Shown here: positions 1 to 9,154 of the stretch, in pieces
Layout of the letters: each line of letters starts with the position of its first letter
Position numbering within the stretch: position 1 is the stretch's first letter
Source: Phoronis australis
Lineage: Eukaryota; Phoronida; Phoronidae
NCBI GenBank assembly: GCA_002633005.1
Contig: NMRA01001329.1
Span: 1-26,624, forward strand
DNA length: 26,624 bases
Reading direction: 5' to 3'
Position numbers and translations under genes: made by a program
The notes under the pieces: generated by a model
Told to the model about the DNA's origin: nothing
The model's input: only the letters and a program-made list of their open reading frames with translations
Database searches by the model: none

Positions 1-189
1 TGGTGTTTGTCTACCTCCGGCACGTTTACACACACCCAACCTTTTAGACATTCATGATTATAAAACTACCTTTTTAGACTAGAGGGGGTAGCGGAGACTA
101 AAATGAGTTTATTGTTGTCAGGAGCCACCGTCAATATCTTCGTATCTCTACCAAATATTCTTCTCCCGTGCCAGAATATATACTGACAC

Positions 190-711
190 TGTTTTTACTT
201 GTAGTGTTTTGTTTTGTTTTGTTTTGTTGTTCTGATTGATTGGCACGAGCCCTGAGTTAACAACAGGGATGAAATAATCTGTTTACTACAGAATAGTATG
301 GAACTTTCTAGAAGACTTATCTCAGTACAGTGGTGATGTAATTTGTTTACTAACAGTGTAGTGTGGAACGTTCTAGAAGAGTCTAGCATGACAGTGATTA
401 ATGCAGACTGAAATACTCTAGAAACTAGAATATGTTTATAGAATGTTTGGTTAGATTCCAGAAAGTTCTAGAACGTGCTTGATCTGGTGAAAAGTTCTAG
501 ATCAATCCTTTAGTGTACAAATAACACTGCACGGTTTTGCATTAGATAGATAAGCATAAAGGCAGTTCAAGAGTAACAACAAAACAGTTGAGAGGATTAG
601 AGTTGAGAGGATTAGAGTTGAGTTGCATTGAAGAGAAGCAGAAGTTACAGCGATAGACAGCAGAGAGCCAGCTATAGAGACAACAGGTTATTGAATCAAC
701 GAGTGTAACAG
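190..711 (+). mobile_element. Gypsy-type 5' LTR, truncated (copy A)
   Basis: The start TGTTTTTACTTGTA is where this LTR begins to match the second LTR (1350 here; 5359 in copy B), while the bases before it differ between the two, so the boundary is well placed. The match to the 3' LTR of copy B ends near GAGTGTAACAG. The last ~190 bp of the full LTR, including the polyadenylation region, are missing here, and no tRNA primer site is seen after it. The U3 part holds perfect heat-shock elements (301-313, 366-378, 456-473). A TATA-like CATAAAGG is at 555-562. A 16 bp tandem repeat of the type GTTGAGAGGATTAGA starts near 589. Confidence 0.75.
301..473 (+). promoter_or_regulatory. Heat-shock element cluster in LTR U3 (copy A)
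   Basis: Heat-shock factor binds alternating GAA and TTC units spaced by two bases. Seen here: GAActTTCtaGAA at 301-313; GAAcgTTCtaGAA at 366-378; and a four-unit array TTCcaGAAagTTCtaGAA at 456-473. A fifth, weaker site (TTCtaGAt) lies at 495-502. All are upstream of the TATA-like box at 555-562, where a U3 enhancer would sit. The motif match is read directly; heat induction is inferred. Confidence 0.65.
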
Positions 712-1224
712 ATCATGCGGCATCTGCCAGAAGAGAATCCTGGAAAGTCGAGTGACCAGGTTACCCTTCTGAGAGATGCCTTTGATGGGGGGGGCCTTTC
801 AAGAAGATTGATCGAATTGGTCCTGTAACTCCAATTTCAGAAAAGGGAAGCAAATACATCCTCGCAGTAGTAGATTTCGCTACCAGAAACCCGGAAGCAG
901 TGGCGCTACCGAAGATTGAGGCAGAGCAAGAGTTTTGGTATTACTTCCCACAGACCATAACAGGCTTACTCTGCAGTGGAAGGGGCCTTACAAAGTTGAA
1001 GAAAGAGTGAACCTAATGGACTACAGAATCTGAACGGCAATAATAAAATTGCCAATCTGTTGAAGGCGTACCACGAACGCGAAAGCTTAGAGTGAACAGC
1101 ATTACTTCGCAGAAGAGAAAGAGTGTGCGCTGTTCAAAACTTTCGGTGCAGACTCCTTATGTCGACCAGCAGAGCCTGCATGTCAAGTAGCACGTTAGAG
1201 ACAGATACAGAGGCAAAATGTTAT

Positions 1225-1265
<41 letters not shown>

Positions 1266-1349
1266 TATATGCCAGATGATTTTGTGTTACAAAATTGTAG
1301 AGTAATTTTCTCTTTGAAAGCGGTGAGTTGTCAGAATAAAGACCGATAA
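712..1349 (+). pseudogene. Shrunken internal region of Gypsy element (copy A), integrase remnants
   Basis: Two pieces of a Gypsy integrase remain, in different frames. From 801 the frame reads KKIDRIGPVTPIS, then the catalytic-core segment YILAVVDFATRNPEAVALP, which carries the first catalytic aspartate (VVDFATR). After a deletion removing the other catalytic residues, LQWKGPYKVEERVN and later NLLKAYHERESL match the integrase C-terminal part, with in-frame stops. Gag, protease, reverse transcriptase and RNase H are absent. An ATG at 715 opens a short frame ending in a stop near a run of eight G at 786-793, which may mark a frameshift. A (TATACA)n tract lies at 1224-1272. The copy cannot encode a working enzyme; if it moved recently it did so using proteins from elsewhere. 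Confidence 0.75.
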
Positions 1350-1454
1350 TGTTTTTAATTGTATTGTTTTGTTTTGTTGTTCTGTTTGATTGGCATAACC
1401 CCTGAGTTAAGTACAGTGACGATGTAGTTTGTTTACTACCGAATAGTATGGAAA
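1350..1454 (+). mobile_element. Start of Gypsy 3' LTR, cut off at the N (copy A)
   Basis: Begins TGTTTTTAATTGTATTG and is identical to 5359-5463 of copy B. It stops at the N at 1455, after which the sequence is unrelated. Confidence 0.75.
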
Positions 1455-1455
1455 N
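1455..1455. other. Single N, probable contig join
   Basis: One ambiguous base exactly where copy A stops matching copy B. The sequence to its right (ttttagccgaatgg) belongs to a different repeat family. This is what a join of two contigs with a nominal one-base gap would look like. Confidence 0.7.
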
Positions 1456-1549
1456 TTTTAGCCGAATGGTCGGCAAATTAGACGACCGGTCGACGGCTAG
1501 TCGTCGACCAATTTCCGACCGGGCGGCCAAAAATTCGTGATGTGTGCTG
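1456..1549 (-). repeat. Palindromic GCCGACC repeat, partial copy
   Basis: Reverse-complement relative of 16950-17135. The best-matching part is the last ~62 bases, from CCGGTCGACGG to CGTGATGTGTGCTG, at nearly 90% identity by eye. It is dense in GGTCGGC / GCCGACC words and self-complementary stretches. The left end is cut by the N at 1455. There is no coding capacity; it looks like a short non-autonomous element. Confidence 0.6.
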
Positions 1550-3480
1550 TAGCGTCTCTAAGATTCCAAATCTGCGCTAGATTGTAGACCGCAACACGAG
1601 TAAAATCTCTGGAGGAACACACATGTTGTTGTCACGTGACGTTTGTTTTGAAGTTTGTATGCCGTCTGTGTGTGAGAGTAAGCATGGGTCTGTTGGCATC
1701 AGAGTTCATTTGCCAGAGTAAATGCGATGTAATGATCTAGGTGTGCATTGAATGCAAAGAAATTGACCCAAGCAGTCAAGTAGAGCGTGTTTTAATGTTT
1801 AGCTTGGCACTTGCTGGCCTCATCTGCTAAAAAAAACGTTCGAGAATTGTTTCGGTAGGCCTAAGACCGATATGTCACTTATTGAGTCGCCGGTCGAGTG
1901 GGTGCTTGATCGCGAACAGCTATTTTCTTTGGCGGAGATTTTCTTCCCTGTGAATCTCGCCATGACAAAGACAGAAGGCAACAGCCTTCAGAAAAGGTTC
2001 GAACGGGAACAGTGTGAACATTTACGTCGAGGATACCTGACATGTAAACCGCCCGCTTTTGTTTCAGAAGTCAACGCGAATCCTTCGAGCCTCATAGAGT
2101 TGACATCAACGTCGACAAAAACTGCACCAATGCGGTTAAAAATAATAGTAAAAATCCTTAACGAATAACAATTTTCCCTCAAAGCAAAACGGGAGTTTTA
2201 CTCAAATAATTAGGGATATCTGTAACAGTTAAGCCGAGATTTTCGTGTCCAGTGATCGCCGATGGTCGAGCCGGCGCCGTAACAGTCAGACGTAACGAGT
2301 CGAAATTCTGATTTCCACCGTGACCATTCAAATTAAAAATCCAAAGGTAGTGATTTTGATGAAGCAACACCAGCCTAACCCGGTCAGTACTTGAGTGTTC
2401 ACCGTGGTTGTGACCTCCGATGACAGACTAAACAAAACATACTTGCAGACTGGACCTCGGGAATCTTGCCTATGGATCTGTATTGTTCTTAGTTATACAC
2501 ATGTAAGTACACGTCAACCACTAATACGGGCACTGAGTATTTACTCAGCCCGTGCTTGCCGTTTCTTTAGTGCCACGGCGTATCTCCAAAATGGTCGGTA
2601 TTTTTGGTAATTTTTGTGCATTTTTCCGATGCTCAGAGTAATGTTTTCAATCCTTCGCTTTGGCATTTAATGGTAATCTTTGTCGAGAAAATAACAGTCA
2701 CGAGCCAGTCGACAGGGCCGAGACTGTGGAGTTACGAAGGAATACATGTATGAATAAGCCTATAACAACAATCACAGTCAGTATAGATTTAAGTATTCCA
2801 CCGTTTGCTCATTACAACGTCACTTTTAGGCTTTGGAAAAGGCCAAAAATTGACAGGACTTTCATCTCTGTAGGTATAACTACAACAACAACATTTCTTG
2901 GCCATTTAAAATGCACATTGTAGTTGAACGTGTTTTGTCCTACAGCCGCTAATGTTTGGTTGATAAGATGGCGACTTGAACTGCAGTCTTGAGGAATGTC
3001 CAGAATGCATCATTCTGATTGGTCAAACACACATGCCATTCATTTTCTGGCGTCAGGTCAATTGGAAGCTTATGCTAACTGAATGAGTAAAATTACGATT
3101 ACGAGTCTAGCCATTACTTCCAACATACCGGTCAGCTTGAACCTACACCCTGTCAGCTAGCTATACACTGTATGTGCATGAAGACTAAGTACACAGCTTT
3201 GAACCAAGACTGATCTTTAGCGTCTAAATTCAATATCATTATTACATGTTTTGCAACACCTTTTAGCATGTATATATGTTTGCATAAAAGAAGCAACGCA
3301 CTCATATGTTAGCATACTAATTCCTCAAAAGCTGACAAAGATCTTGAAAGAAAAAAAAATATTAAACCGTGGCCTCTGCAAGTTAGTGGGAGAAACGTTC
3401 TACCCGCCAACCTCCCAAGTCCCCCCAGCTTCCTAGGGCCGTAAGGTTGTACGTGTTTTTGTAGATAACATTCCCGCTCA
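1550..3480. other. Non-coding stretch, no recognised gene
   Basis: No domain-bearing ORF was found. A 98-codon + frame at 1872-2168 starts at an ATG and is more GC-rich than its surroundings, but matches nothing I know. A hairpin lies at 2527-2552 (stem CTGAGTA/TACTCAG extended by CGGG/CCCG across a two-base bulge). A TACATGTA octamer is at 2743-2750. The 3' end of the stretch is distal promoter of the exon at 3631. Confidence 0.5.
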
Positions 3481-3483
3481 CCT

Positions 3484-3523
3484 ATTGGCTGCGTTGGCGT
3501 CCTATTTTTCAGTAAGGACCAAT
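3484..3523 (+). promoter_or_regulatory. Paired CCAAT boxes upstream of exon 1
   Basis: ATTGG (inverted CCAAT) at 3484-3488 and CCAAT at 3519-3523 lie 35 bp apart and about 110-145 bp upstream of the ATG at 3631. NF-Y sites are often found at this distance in animal promoters. No clear TATA box lies between them and the ATG. Confidence 0.4.
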
Positions 3524-3630
3524 CGCAATTTGTGGCCTAACCCAAAGAAACTGTCAGTATCTGATAAAAGCATTGAATCGTTATCAATCGTCGCAGACTG
3601 TCCACACGCATCCAAAATCAAGCTTGCAAC

Positions 3631-3687
3631 ATGGCTCAGAATAAAAAATCCGGCAACGTTCTTCTCAGTGAGAAAGAATTAAATGAG
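3631..3687 (+). CDS. Coding exon 1 of ankyrin-repeat-like protein
   Basis: The ATG has a good context (aacATGG). The exon has 19 codons beginning MAQNKKSGNVL and ending KELNE, then the donor GAG|GTGAGA at 3688. It is phase 0. Joined to the exon at 11693, the reading frame continues without interruption into an ankyrin-like helix (..KELNE + VRTAVKDGN..). No signal peptide is visible; the short polar, lysine-containing lead suggests a cytosolic or nuclear protein. Its promoter region carries two CCAAT boxes. The exon is too short to identify alone; the evidence is the ATG context, the donor, the matching phase and the joint sense of the two exons. Confidence 0.6.
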
Positions 3688-4315
3688 GTGAGAGTGTAGA
3701 TTGTCTCTGAAAGCATTTTGTCTTCCTTGTAAAATGACCAGGACCGCTTAAGCAACTCATTTAATGCTGAATATGTTTATTGATTGTTTGAGCCTATAGG
3801 CGACATATCTACAGAGCGTTTGCCATTGCAACTTTACAAAGCAACTGTTATAGTTGTGCGAATGGGTATTTTGATGAACTATTACGGTACTTACAATTTG
3901 ACATCCGGACGCGGGTCACGATATTTTAAGTTAGTGTTGCAATGACCTCGTACCGTCAAAATGGCGTGAGCTAGGGTTTTGCCAACGCCACAACACACGA
4001 GGGGCGGACCCTCAGGGGAGAAATCTTAGATATTGAAAGTGGTGTTTACACACACCCAACCTTTTAGACATTCGTGATTATAAAACTACCTTTTTAAACT
4101 AGAGGGGGTAGCGGAGACTAAAATGAGTTTATTGTTGTCAGGAGCCACCGTCAATATCTTCTCTACCAAATATTCTTCTCCCGTGTCAAAATATATACTG
4201 ACACTGTTTTTACTTGTAGTGTTTTGTTTTGTTTTGTTTTTCTGGTTGATTGGCACGAGCCCTGAGTTAACAACAGGGATGAAATAATCTGTTTACTACA
4301 GAATAGTATGGAGCT

Positions 4316-4511
4316 TTCTAGAAGACTTATCTCAGTACAGTGGTTATGTAATTTGTTTACTACAGTGTAGTGTGGAACGTTCTAGAAGAGTCTAGCATGA
4401 CAGTGATTAATGCAGACTGAAATACTCCAGAAACTAGAATATGTTTATAGAATGTTTGGTTAGATTCCAGAAAGTTCTAGAACGTGCTTGATCTGGTGAA
4501 AAGTTCTAGAA
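4316..4511 (+). promoter_or_regulatory. Heat-shock element cluster in 5' LTR (copy B)
   Basis: GAAcgTTCtaGAA at 4375-4387 and TTCcaGAAagTTCtaGAA at 4465-4482 are perfect. The site at 4311-4323 has lost its first unit (GAG instead of GAA), and the last site at 4504-4511 (TTCtaGAA) is better than in copy A. TATA-like CATAAAGG is at 4564-4571. The LTR points the same way as the surrounding gene. Confidence 0.6.
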
Positions 4512-4720
4512 CAATGCTTTAGTGTACAAATAACCAGGCACGGTTTTGCATTAGATAGATAAGCATAAAGGCAGTTCAAGAGTAACAACAAAACAGTTGA
4601 GAGGATTAGAGTTGAGAGGATTAGAGTTGAGTTGCATTGAAGAGAAGCAGAAGTTACAGCGATAGACAGCAGAGAGCCAGCTATAGAGACAACAGGTTAT
4701 TGAATCAACGAGTGTAACAG

Positions 4721-5233
4721 ATCATGCGGCATCTGCCAGAAGAGAATCCTGGAAAGTCGAGTGACCAGGTTACCCTTCTGAGAGATGCCTTTGATGGGGG
4801 GGGCCTTTCAAGAAGATTGATCGAATTGGTCCTGTAACTCCAATTTCAGAAAAGGGAAGCAAATACATCCTCGCAGTAGTAGATTTCGCTACCAGAAACC
4901 CGGAAGCAGTGGCGCTACCGAAGATTGAGGCAGAGCAAGAGTTTTGGTATTACTTCCCACAGACCATAACAGGCTTACTCTGCAGTGGAAGGGGCCTTAC
5001 AAAGTTGAAGAAAGAGTGAACCTAATGGACTACAGAATCTGAACGGCAATAATAAAATTGCCAATCTGTTGAAGGCGTACCACGAACGCGAAAGCTTAGA
5101 GTGAACAGCATTACTTCGCAGAAGAGAAAGAGTGTGCGCTGTTCAAAACTTTCGGTGCAGACTCCTTATGTCGACCAGCAGAGCCTGCATGTCAAGTAGC
5201 ACGTTAGAGACAGATACAGAGGCAAAATGTTAT

Positions 5234-5274
<41 letters not shown>

Positions 5275-5358
5275 TATATGCCAGATGATTTTGTGTTACA
5301 AAATTGTAGAGTAATTTTCTCTTTGAAAGCGGTGAGTTGTCAGAATAAAGACCGATAA
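4721..5358 (+). pseudogene. Internal region of Gypsy element (copy B), integrase remnants
   Basis: Identical as far as I can read to 712-1349. It has the integrase core fragment with the first catalytic aspartate (VVDFATR), the LQWKGPYKVEE segment and the NLLKAYHER segment, with frame changes and stops between them. The second and third catalytic acidic residues are deleted. The same (TATACA)n microsatellite sits at about 5232-5280. Confidence 0.75.
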
Positions 5359-6037
5359 TGTTTTTAATTGTATTGTTTTGTTTTGTTGTTCTGTTTGATT
5401 GGCATAACCCCTGAGTTAAGTACAGTGACGATGTAGTTTGTTTACTACCGAATAGTATGGAAATTTCAAGAAGACTGAGGCCAGTACAGTGTTGATGTAA
5501 TATGTTTACTACAGTATAGTGTGGAACTTTCTAGAATACTCTGATTAATGCAGACTGAAATATTCTAGAGACTAGTACATGTTTGTAGAATGTTAGGGTA
5601 GATTCAGGACATTTTTAGAACGTGCTTGAAATGGTGTAAATTTCTAGAGCAATGCATTAGTATATCAATACCCAGGCCCGGGCTTGCATTAGTCAGATAA
5701 GCATAAAAGCAGTTCAAGAGTAACAACTAAACCGTTGAGAGAATTAGAGTTGATTTGCATTGAAGAGAAGCAGAAGTTACAGCGATAGACAACAGAGAGC
5801 CAGGTATAGAGACATCATGTTATTGAATCAACGAGTGAAACAGTTGGTGAACGTGTCTCGGATTTCCATCGCAAGTCGAGACTTCGCTGCTCTGGCTGGA
5901 GCATATAACAGACTTTACGTCAGTTGTTTTGTTGAGTAGGCCTGTTAAGGTACGGTCGAGCTTAATAAAGGATTAACTCGATCCAGTCTTCAGTCTATTG
6001 TCTCACCAAAAGCTATTACGACCGGTCTGTGACAACA
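5359..6037 (+). mobile_element. Gypsy 3' LTR, full length (about 679 bp)
   Basis: The only LTR here that looks complete. It carries perfect three-unit heat-shock elements GAAatTTCaaGAA at 5460-5472 and GAActTTCtaGAA at 5524-5536, and a decayed four-unit array (TTCagGAcatTTttaGAA) near 5600. A TATA-like CATAAAAG is at 5702-5709 and a polyadenylation signal AATAAA at 5964-5969, followed by a T/C-rich R/U5 stretch. The order U3 enhancer, TATA-like box, polyadenylation signal fits an LTR read on the + strand. Confidence 0.65.
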
Positions 6038-8864
6038 TGCACCCACCCACACACTGGGAAAAACGTGACACCCCGCTTAATGCACACTCATATCACACGT
6101 TTGTCGCCAGTAATTTTCCATTGATCCCGCTTTCATAGCAAACATTTTACTTGGTTCCTAGCAATAACAAAATTTGTGTGTTTAGAATGTCGTTTTTTGC
6201 CTTGTGGACTCAATGCAATAATTTCAAACTTGTCAAATCGAAAAAAAATATACATGACGAGTTCAATTTTCGGTAGCGCTGTGAGTTACCAAGAAAGTTG
6301 TTATTGGACATGACCCTGGTTAATCTTAGTCCTTGACATTAACTGGGGAGCATAAAATGAGTGCAACCGTTCGCAGACAAAACCTATTAGTCCAGAAGCA
6401 TACTTATATAACGTTAATTGGTAAATCGCGCCCCGTGGATACAACATTCTGAAAAATTAAATAGCTACAAAGTGTTAGTGGGTCGAAATTTCGTCAAATT
6501 AATGACAGACTAATTGTTCACTAAACATTCTAAATTATTTGAATTCGGTGAATAGTATATTTTCTGAAAGCAAAAGCTCTAAAACATTAGTTCGATGACG
6601 TTTCAGTTATATGGCAGCGTTTGGTTCAGGCAACCATGTACATGCATTTGTTGTGAAATTTAGCAAAACATGTTACAATGACCACAAATCAACGGTAGCA
6701 ATAACCTGATAAGTGTCCCAATCGACATGCGGGGAATCAATTAGGAATTATGTAATTATGGAAAAATACCTTATCGGCGATATTTAAGAAACTAAAATAC
6801 AAATCATTGTTTGATAATGATAACGGCATAAACGGGCAAGAAGAATGTCCTACCGAGAAATAACGCCGACTGGTACAACTCGCTATCTGAAATGTCTTCA
6901 GCGACAAGTCACACAAATTGATCGAGTTCAAAGTAACCCTTTATGTCCACGGCTACCACAAGTTTGCTCGTAACGTTGTCTTAAATCTTTGCAAAGTTGG
7001 GTAGATAGAGACATATACTGACACAAACGAAACGTGGGTAACTGATACAGGGTCCGATGTGTCGCCAGTAGTATTCTGACACATGTTGTATTTTTAGGTA
7101 CATCACATGTTTACACTGAAATTGCATATAACTGTCGTCGCAGTTTACAGTTACATATTTTTTGAAGACAAGATTTACCAAAATAGCGATGACATGCTTA
7201 AGCGTTTGTGTACAACTAGGATAGTTCACCTGAGGGTTGTTCACAACGATATAGGTGAATATTTTTCTAAATATATATTTGGCGGAAACTGAATTACAAT
7301 GCCACAATTATATACACCCGAATAACTCGTGAGCCAGGGATAAAGATCGAAACTTAATTAGCAACATTTAAGGACAAAATTAATTTATCCGACGTGAAAC
7401 AATATGGAATGATACACGGTTTACTGTTCTCAGACCCGAAGATGAAGTGGACCAGTACCATTTGTAGCATAGACTTGAACCAAACAAGTCATTGCAGCAA
7501 TCTTTCGGGAATTAATGATTTTCTTATACACCGTACTGGACGACCTTATATGTTTTGGAAAGTTACTGTTCATATTCTTCTGTCTTACTGGAGTTCATTC
7601 ATTTGTCACACTTCCTTCCCTTACACTAGACCTTGACACTAGACTTTAAACAACCTTGAGGCTTTTTATAGTTTGGTTTGGGGAGGGAATCGTGAAAAAT
7701 TGTAGAGGACAACTAGGATATGCGATTATTAGTAAAGGTGTTTGTAAAATGACTAGCACTGGAGCAGTTGTTCAGACGTTTTACCCACCGACCTTCTCCA
7801 AGGGTTCGTGGTATGGAGAACGACATTTTTGCCTTTTCCTTTGTAGGTAAACCTGTTGTGATATTCTTGGACAGAAGCGCTATCACTCATAACAACGTTA
7901 TTTTGATGAAGACTTATTGATTTCTTGTTTATTTAGACCGTGTTGCCCGGTATGTGTAGACCGCTGTTCAGTGCCTGCGAGTCATTGCACCCTGTTAAAC
8001 AAGTAACTTAATGCGAAATTTGCGCGAACAGCTATTTATAAATAACATTATTTCAATACACTTTAAAAATCTTCCATGTCTCGTTCAGTACTGCTTCTTT
8101 CGCTATAACTTTACACGAGTATTAGCACATTGTTATCCTTTGTCATATATTGCCACGAGATGCTTTCCCAACTTCGCAATAATTAAGTGTATTTCACGTC
8201 TATTCGCAGTCAATAAACGAACCATTATAGCTAATATGACAATTTCGTCATTTGTTAAATATTTACTTTAGTTCATGCCGCAGAAGTCTCGGTGTAGTCT
8301 TTTTATAACCATGTCACAAGTTGTTGCAATTATCCAAAAGTTTAATGTATGGTCATGTGACACTTTTGTGCACGGAAACCAAAAGTTTGGTGGCGAAAAA
8401 ATATAGGTTAAAGTTGTCTAGCCTGTGACCTTAGTCTTCTTGAATATGTTTATTCAGAGCAAACACATCGTCCACTAACATGACATATATTATCAAGTGT
8501 GTTTTACACCCATGCGTAATGTATTGTGCTTTTTGAAACTACACGGAAGAAATGCTCAGCAACACCCGACGGTATCTATGTTTTTCTTAATTTTTAAGCT
8601 GTGATGTGCAGCATGATATGATGCAGGCGCATACCAGAACCGAGTTTGCGTATTTATAGAATGGTAATAGACAACACGTTGATGTAAGGTGTTTGTACCA
8701 AGTGATTTTTAAAATGTCAAATTACCTTTCACAGTCACGGCATATTTTATGTATGAATGAAAGGAAATCCACACCGTGAGCACAAGACTGTTACCGGCAT
8801 TTTCCTTAGCTAAGCCCATGGCCGTGTATTCTGAAAAAGAAAAAAATCAGAAGTTTTACGAACA
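6038..8864. other. Intronic sequence without recognised features
   Basis: AT-rich, with only short unrelated ORFs on both strands. One short phrase (ACGTTYTACCCRCC) occurs at about 3393 and again near 7776, perhaps a scrap of a dispersed repeat. Confidence 0.5.
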
Positions 8865-9154
8865 CCAAATAAACGCCTGGGCGTTTATTCGGAAAGGGGC
8901 GGGGCGTGTAAATGGATAGTCATACATCTGAGTTTCCTGAAATTTATTGCATACAAATGAATTTTTAAAATTTATGTTTATAAATGCATAGTTCGTCAGC
9001 AGTTTTATAATAGACAGATGCTCTACAAAACTGATTTTTGACAAAACGTTGACTCTTAGAGAGCTTTTCATGGGAGATTTCCCGAATAAATGCCCGGCTA
9101 TCTGGAAACTAAACGTCCATTGCTGCTTATTTGCATAATTTTCCAAATAAACGC
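8865..9154. repeat. Inverted-repeat (MITE-like) element
   Basis: The left end has a perfect 10 bp palindrome arm pair (AATAAACGCC, two-base spacer, GGCGTTTATT) at 8868-8889. GGGCGTTTATTCGGAAA at 8879-8895 is mirrored by TTTCCCGAATAAATGCCC at 9078-9095, with one mismatch and one indel, so the ~180 bp between them can fold into a long stem-loop. CCAAATAAACGC recurs in direct orientation at 8865 and 9143. There is no coding capacity. The exact element ends and target duplication are not clear. Confidence 0.5.

Larger units (their letters stand above)
1..1454 (+). repeat. Duplicated segment, copy A (Gypsy element plus 5' flank)
   Basis: This segment matches 4040-5463 over its whole length. The match includes about 190 bases of flank before the LTR (acacacacccaacctttta and what follows), so it is a copy of the locus and not a second insertion. 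By eye the first 540 bases differ by roughly 15 substitutions and several indels; the largest is extra sequence near position 9, and a 6 bp one lies near 140. From 541 to 1454 I found no difference, and even the (TATACA)n tract has the same length. The copy ends exactly at the N at 1455, inside the second LTR. It may extend left beyond the window. A retained second haplotype or contig overlap is the likeliest explanation. Confidence 0.9.
4040..5463 (+). repeat. Duplicated segment, copy B
   Basis: Counterpart of 1-1454. Unlike copy A it continues past the break point through the rest of the 3' LTR to about 6037, so this is the more complete copy. The shared 5' flank (4040-4204) lies just downstream of exon 1. 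Confidence 0.9.
4205..6037 (+). mobile_element. Internally deleted Gypsy-type LTR retrotransposon (copy B)
   Basis: Structure: truncated 5' LTR 4205-4720, internal region 4721-5358 with integrase remnants as in copy A, and 3' LTR 5359 to about 6037. The total is about 1.83 kb against roughly 5 kb or more for an intact Gypsy element. The two LTRs differ clearly from each other (for example TTTTTACTTGTAG versus TTTTTAATTGTAT, plus substitutions in most heat-shock sites), so the insertion is old, unless the halves come from different elements. The 3' end is set at ..GTGACAACA because AACA mirrors the starting TGTT. No clean target duplication was found (gacac before, tgcac after). Confidence 0.7.

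Noticed and set aside
1123-1305. 60-codon frame with an alternating Tyr-Ile run, also at 5132-5314.
   Set aside because: It is a translation of the (TATACA)n microsatellite inside the retroelement remnant.
1872-2168. 98-codon frame with an ATG, as a small gene.
   Set aside because: No recognisable domain, no splice or promoter evidence, and an overlapping frame on the other strand; kept only as a remark.
1-6037. Two independent insertions of the same Gypsy element.
   Set aside because: The sequence before the LTR is the same in both copies, so the whole locus is duplicated or is the same locus from two haplotypes.
6031-6042. Target duplication for the Gypsy element (gacac before 4205).
   Set aside because: The bases after the likely LTR end (tgcac) match at only three of five positions; moving the end gives gacaa, four of five, but then the LTR would not end in CA. 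Left unresolved.
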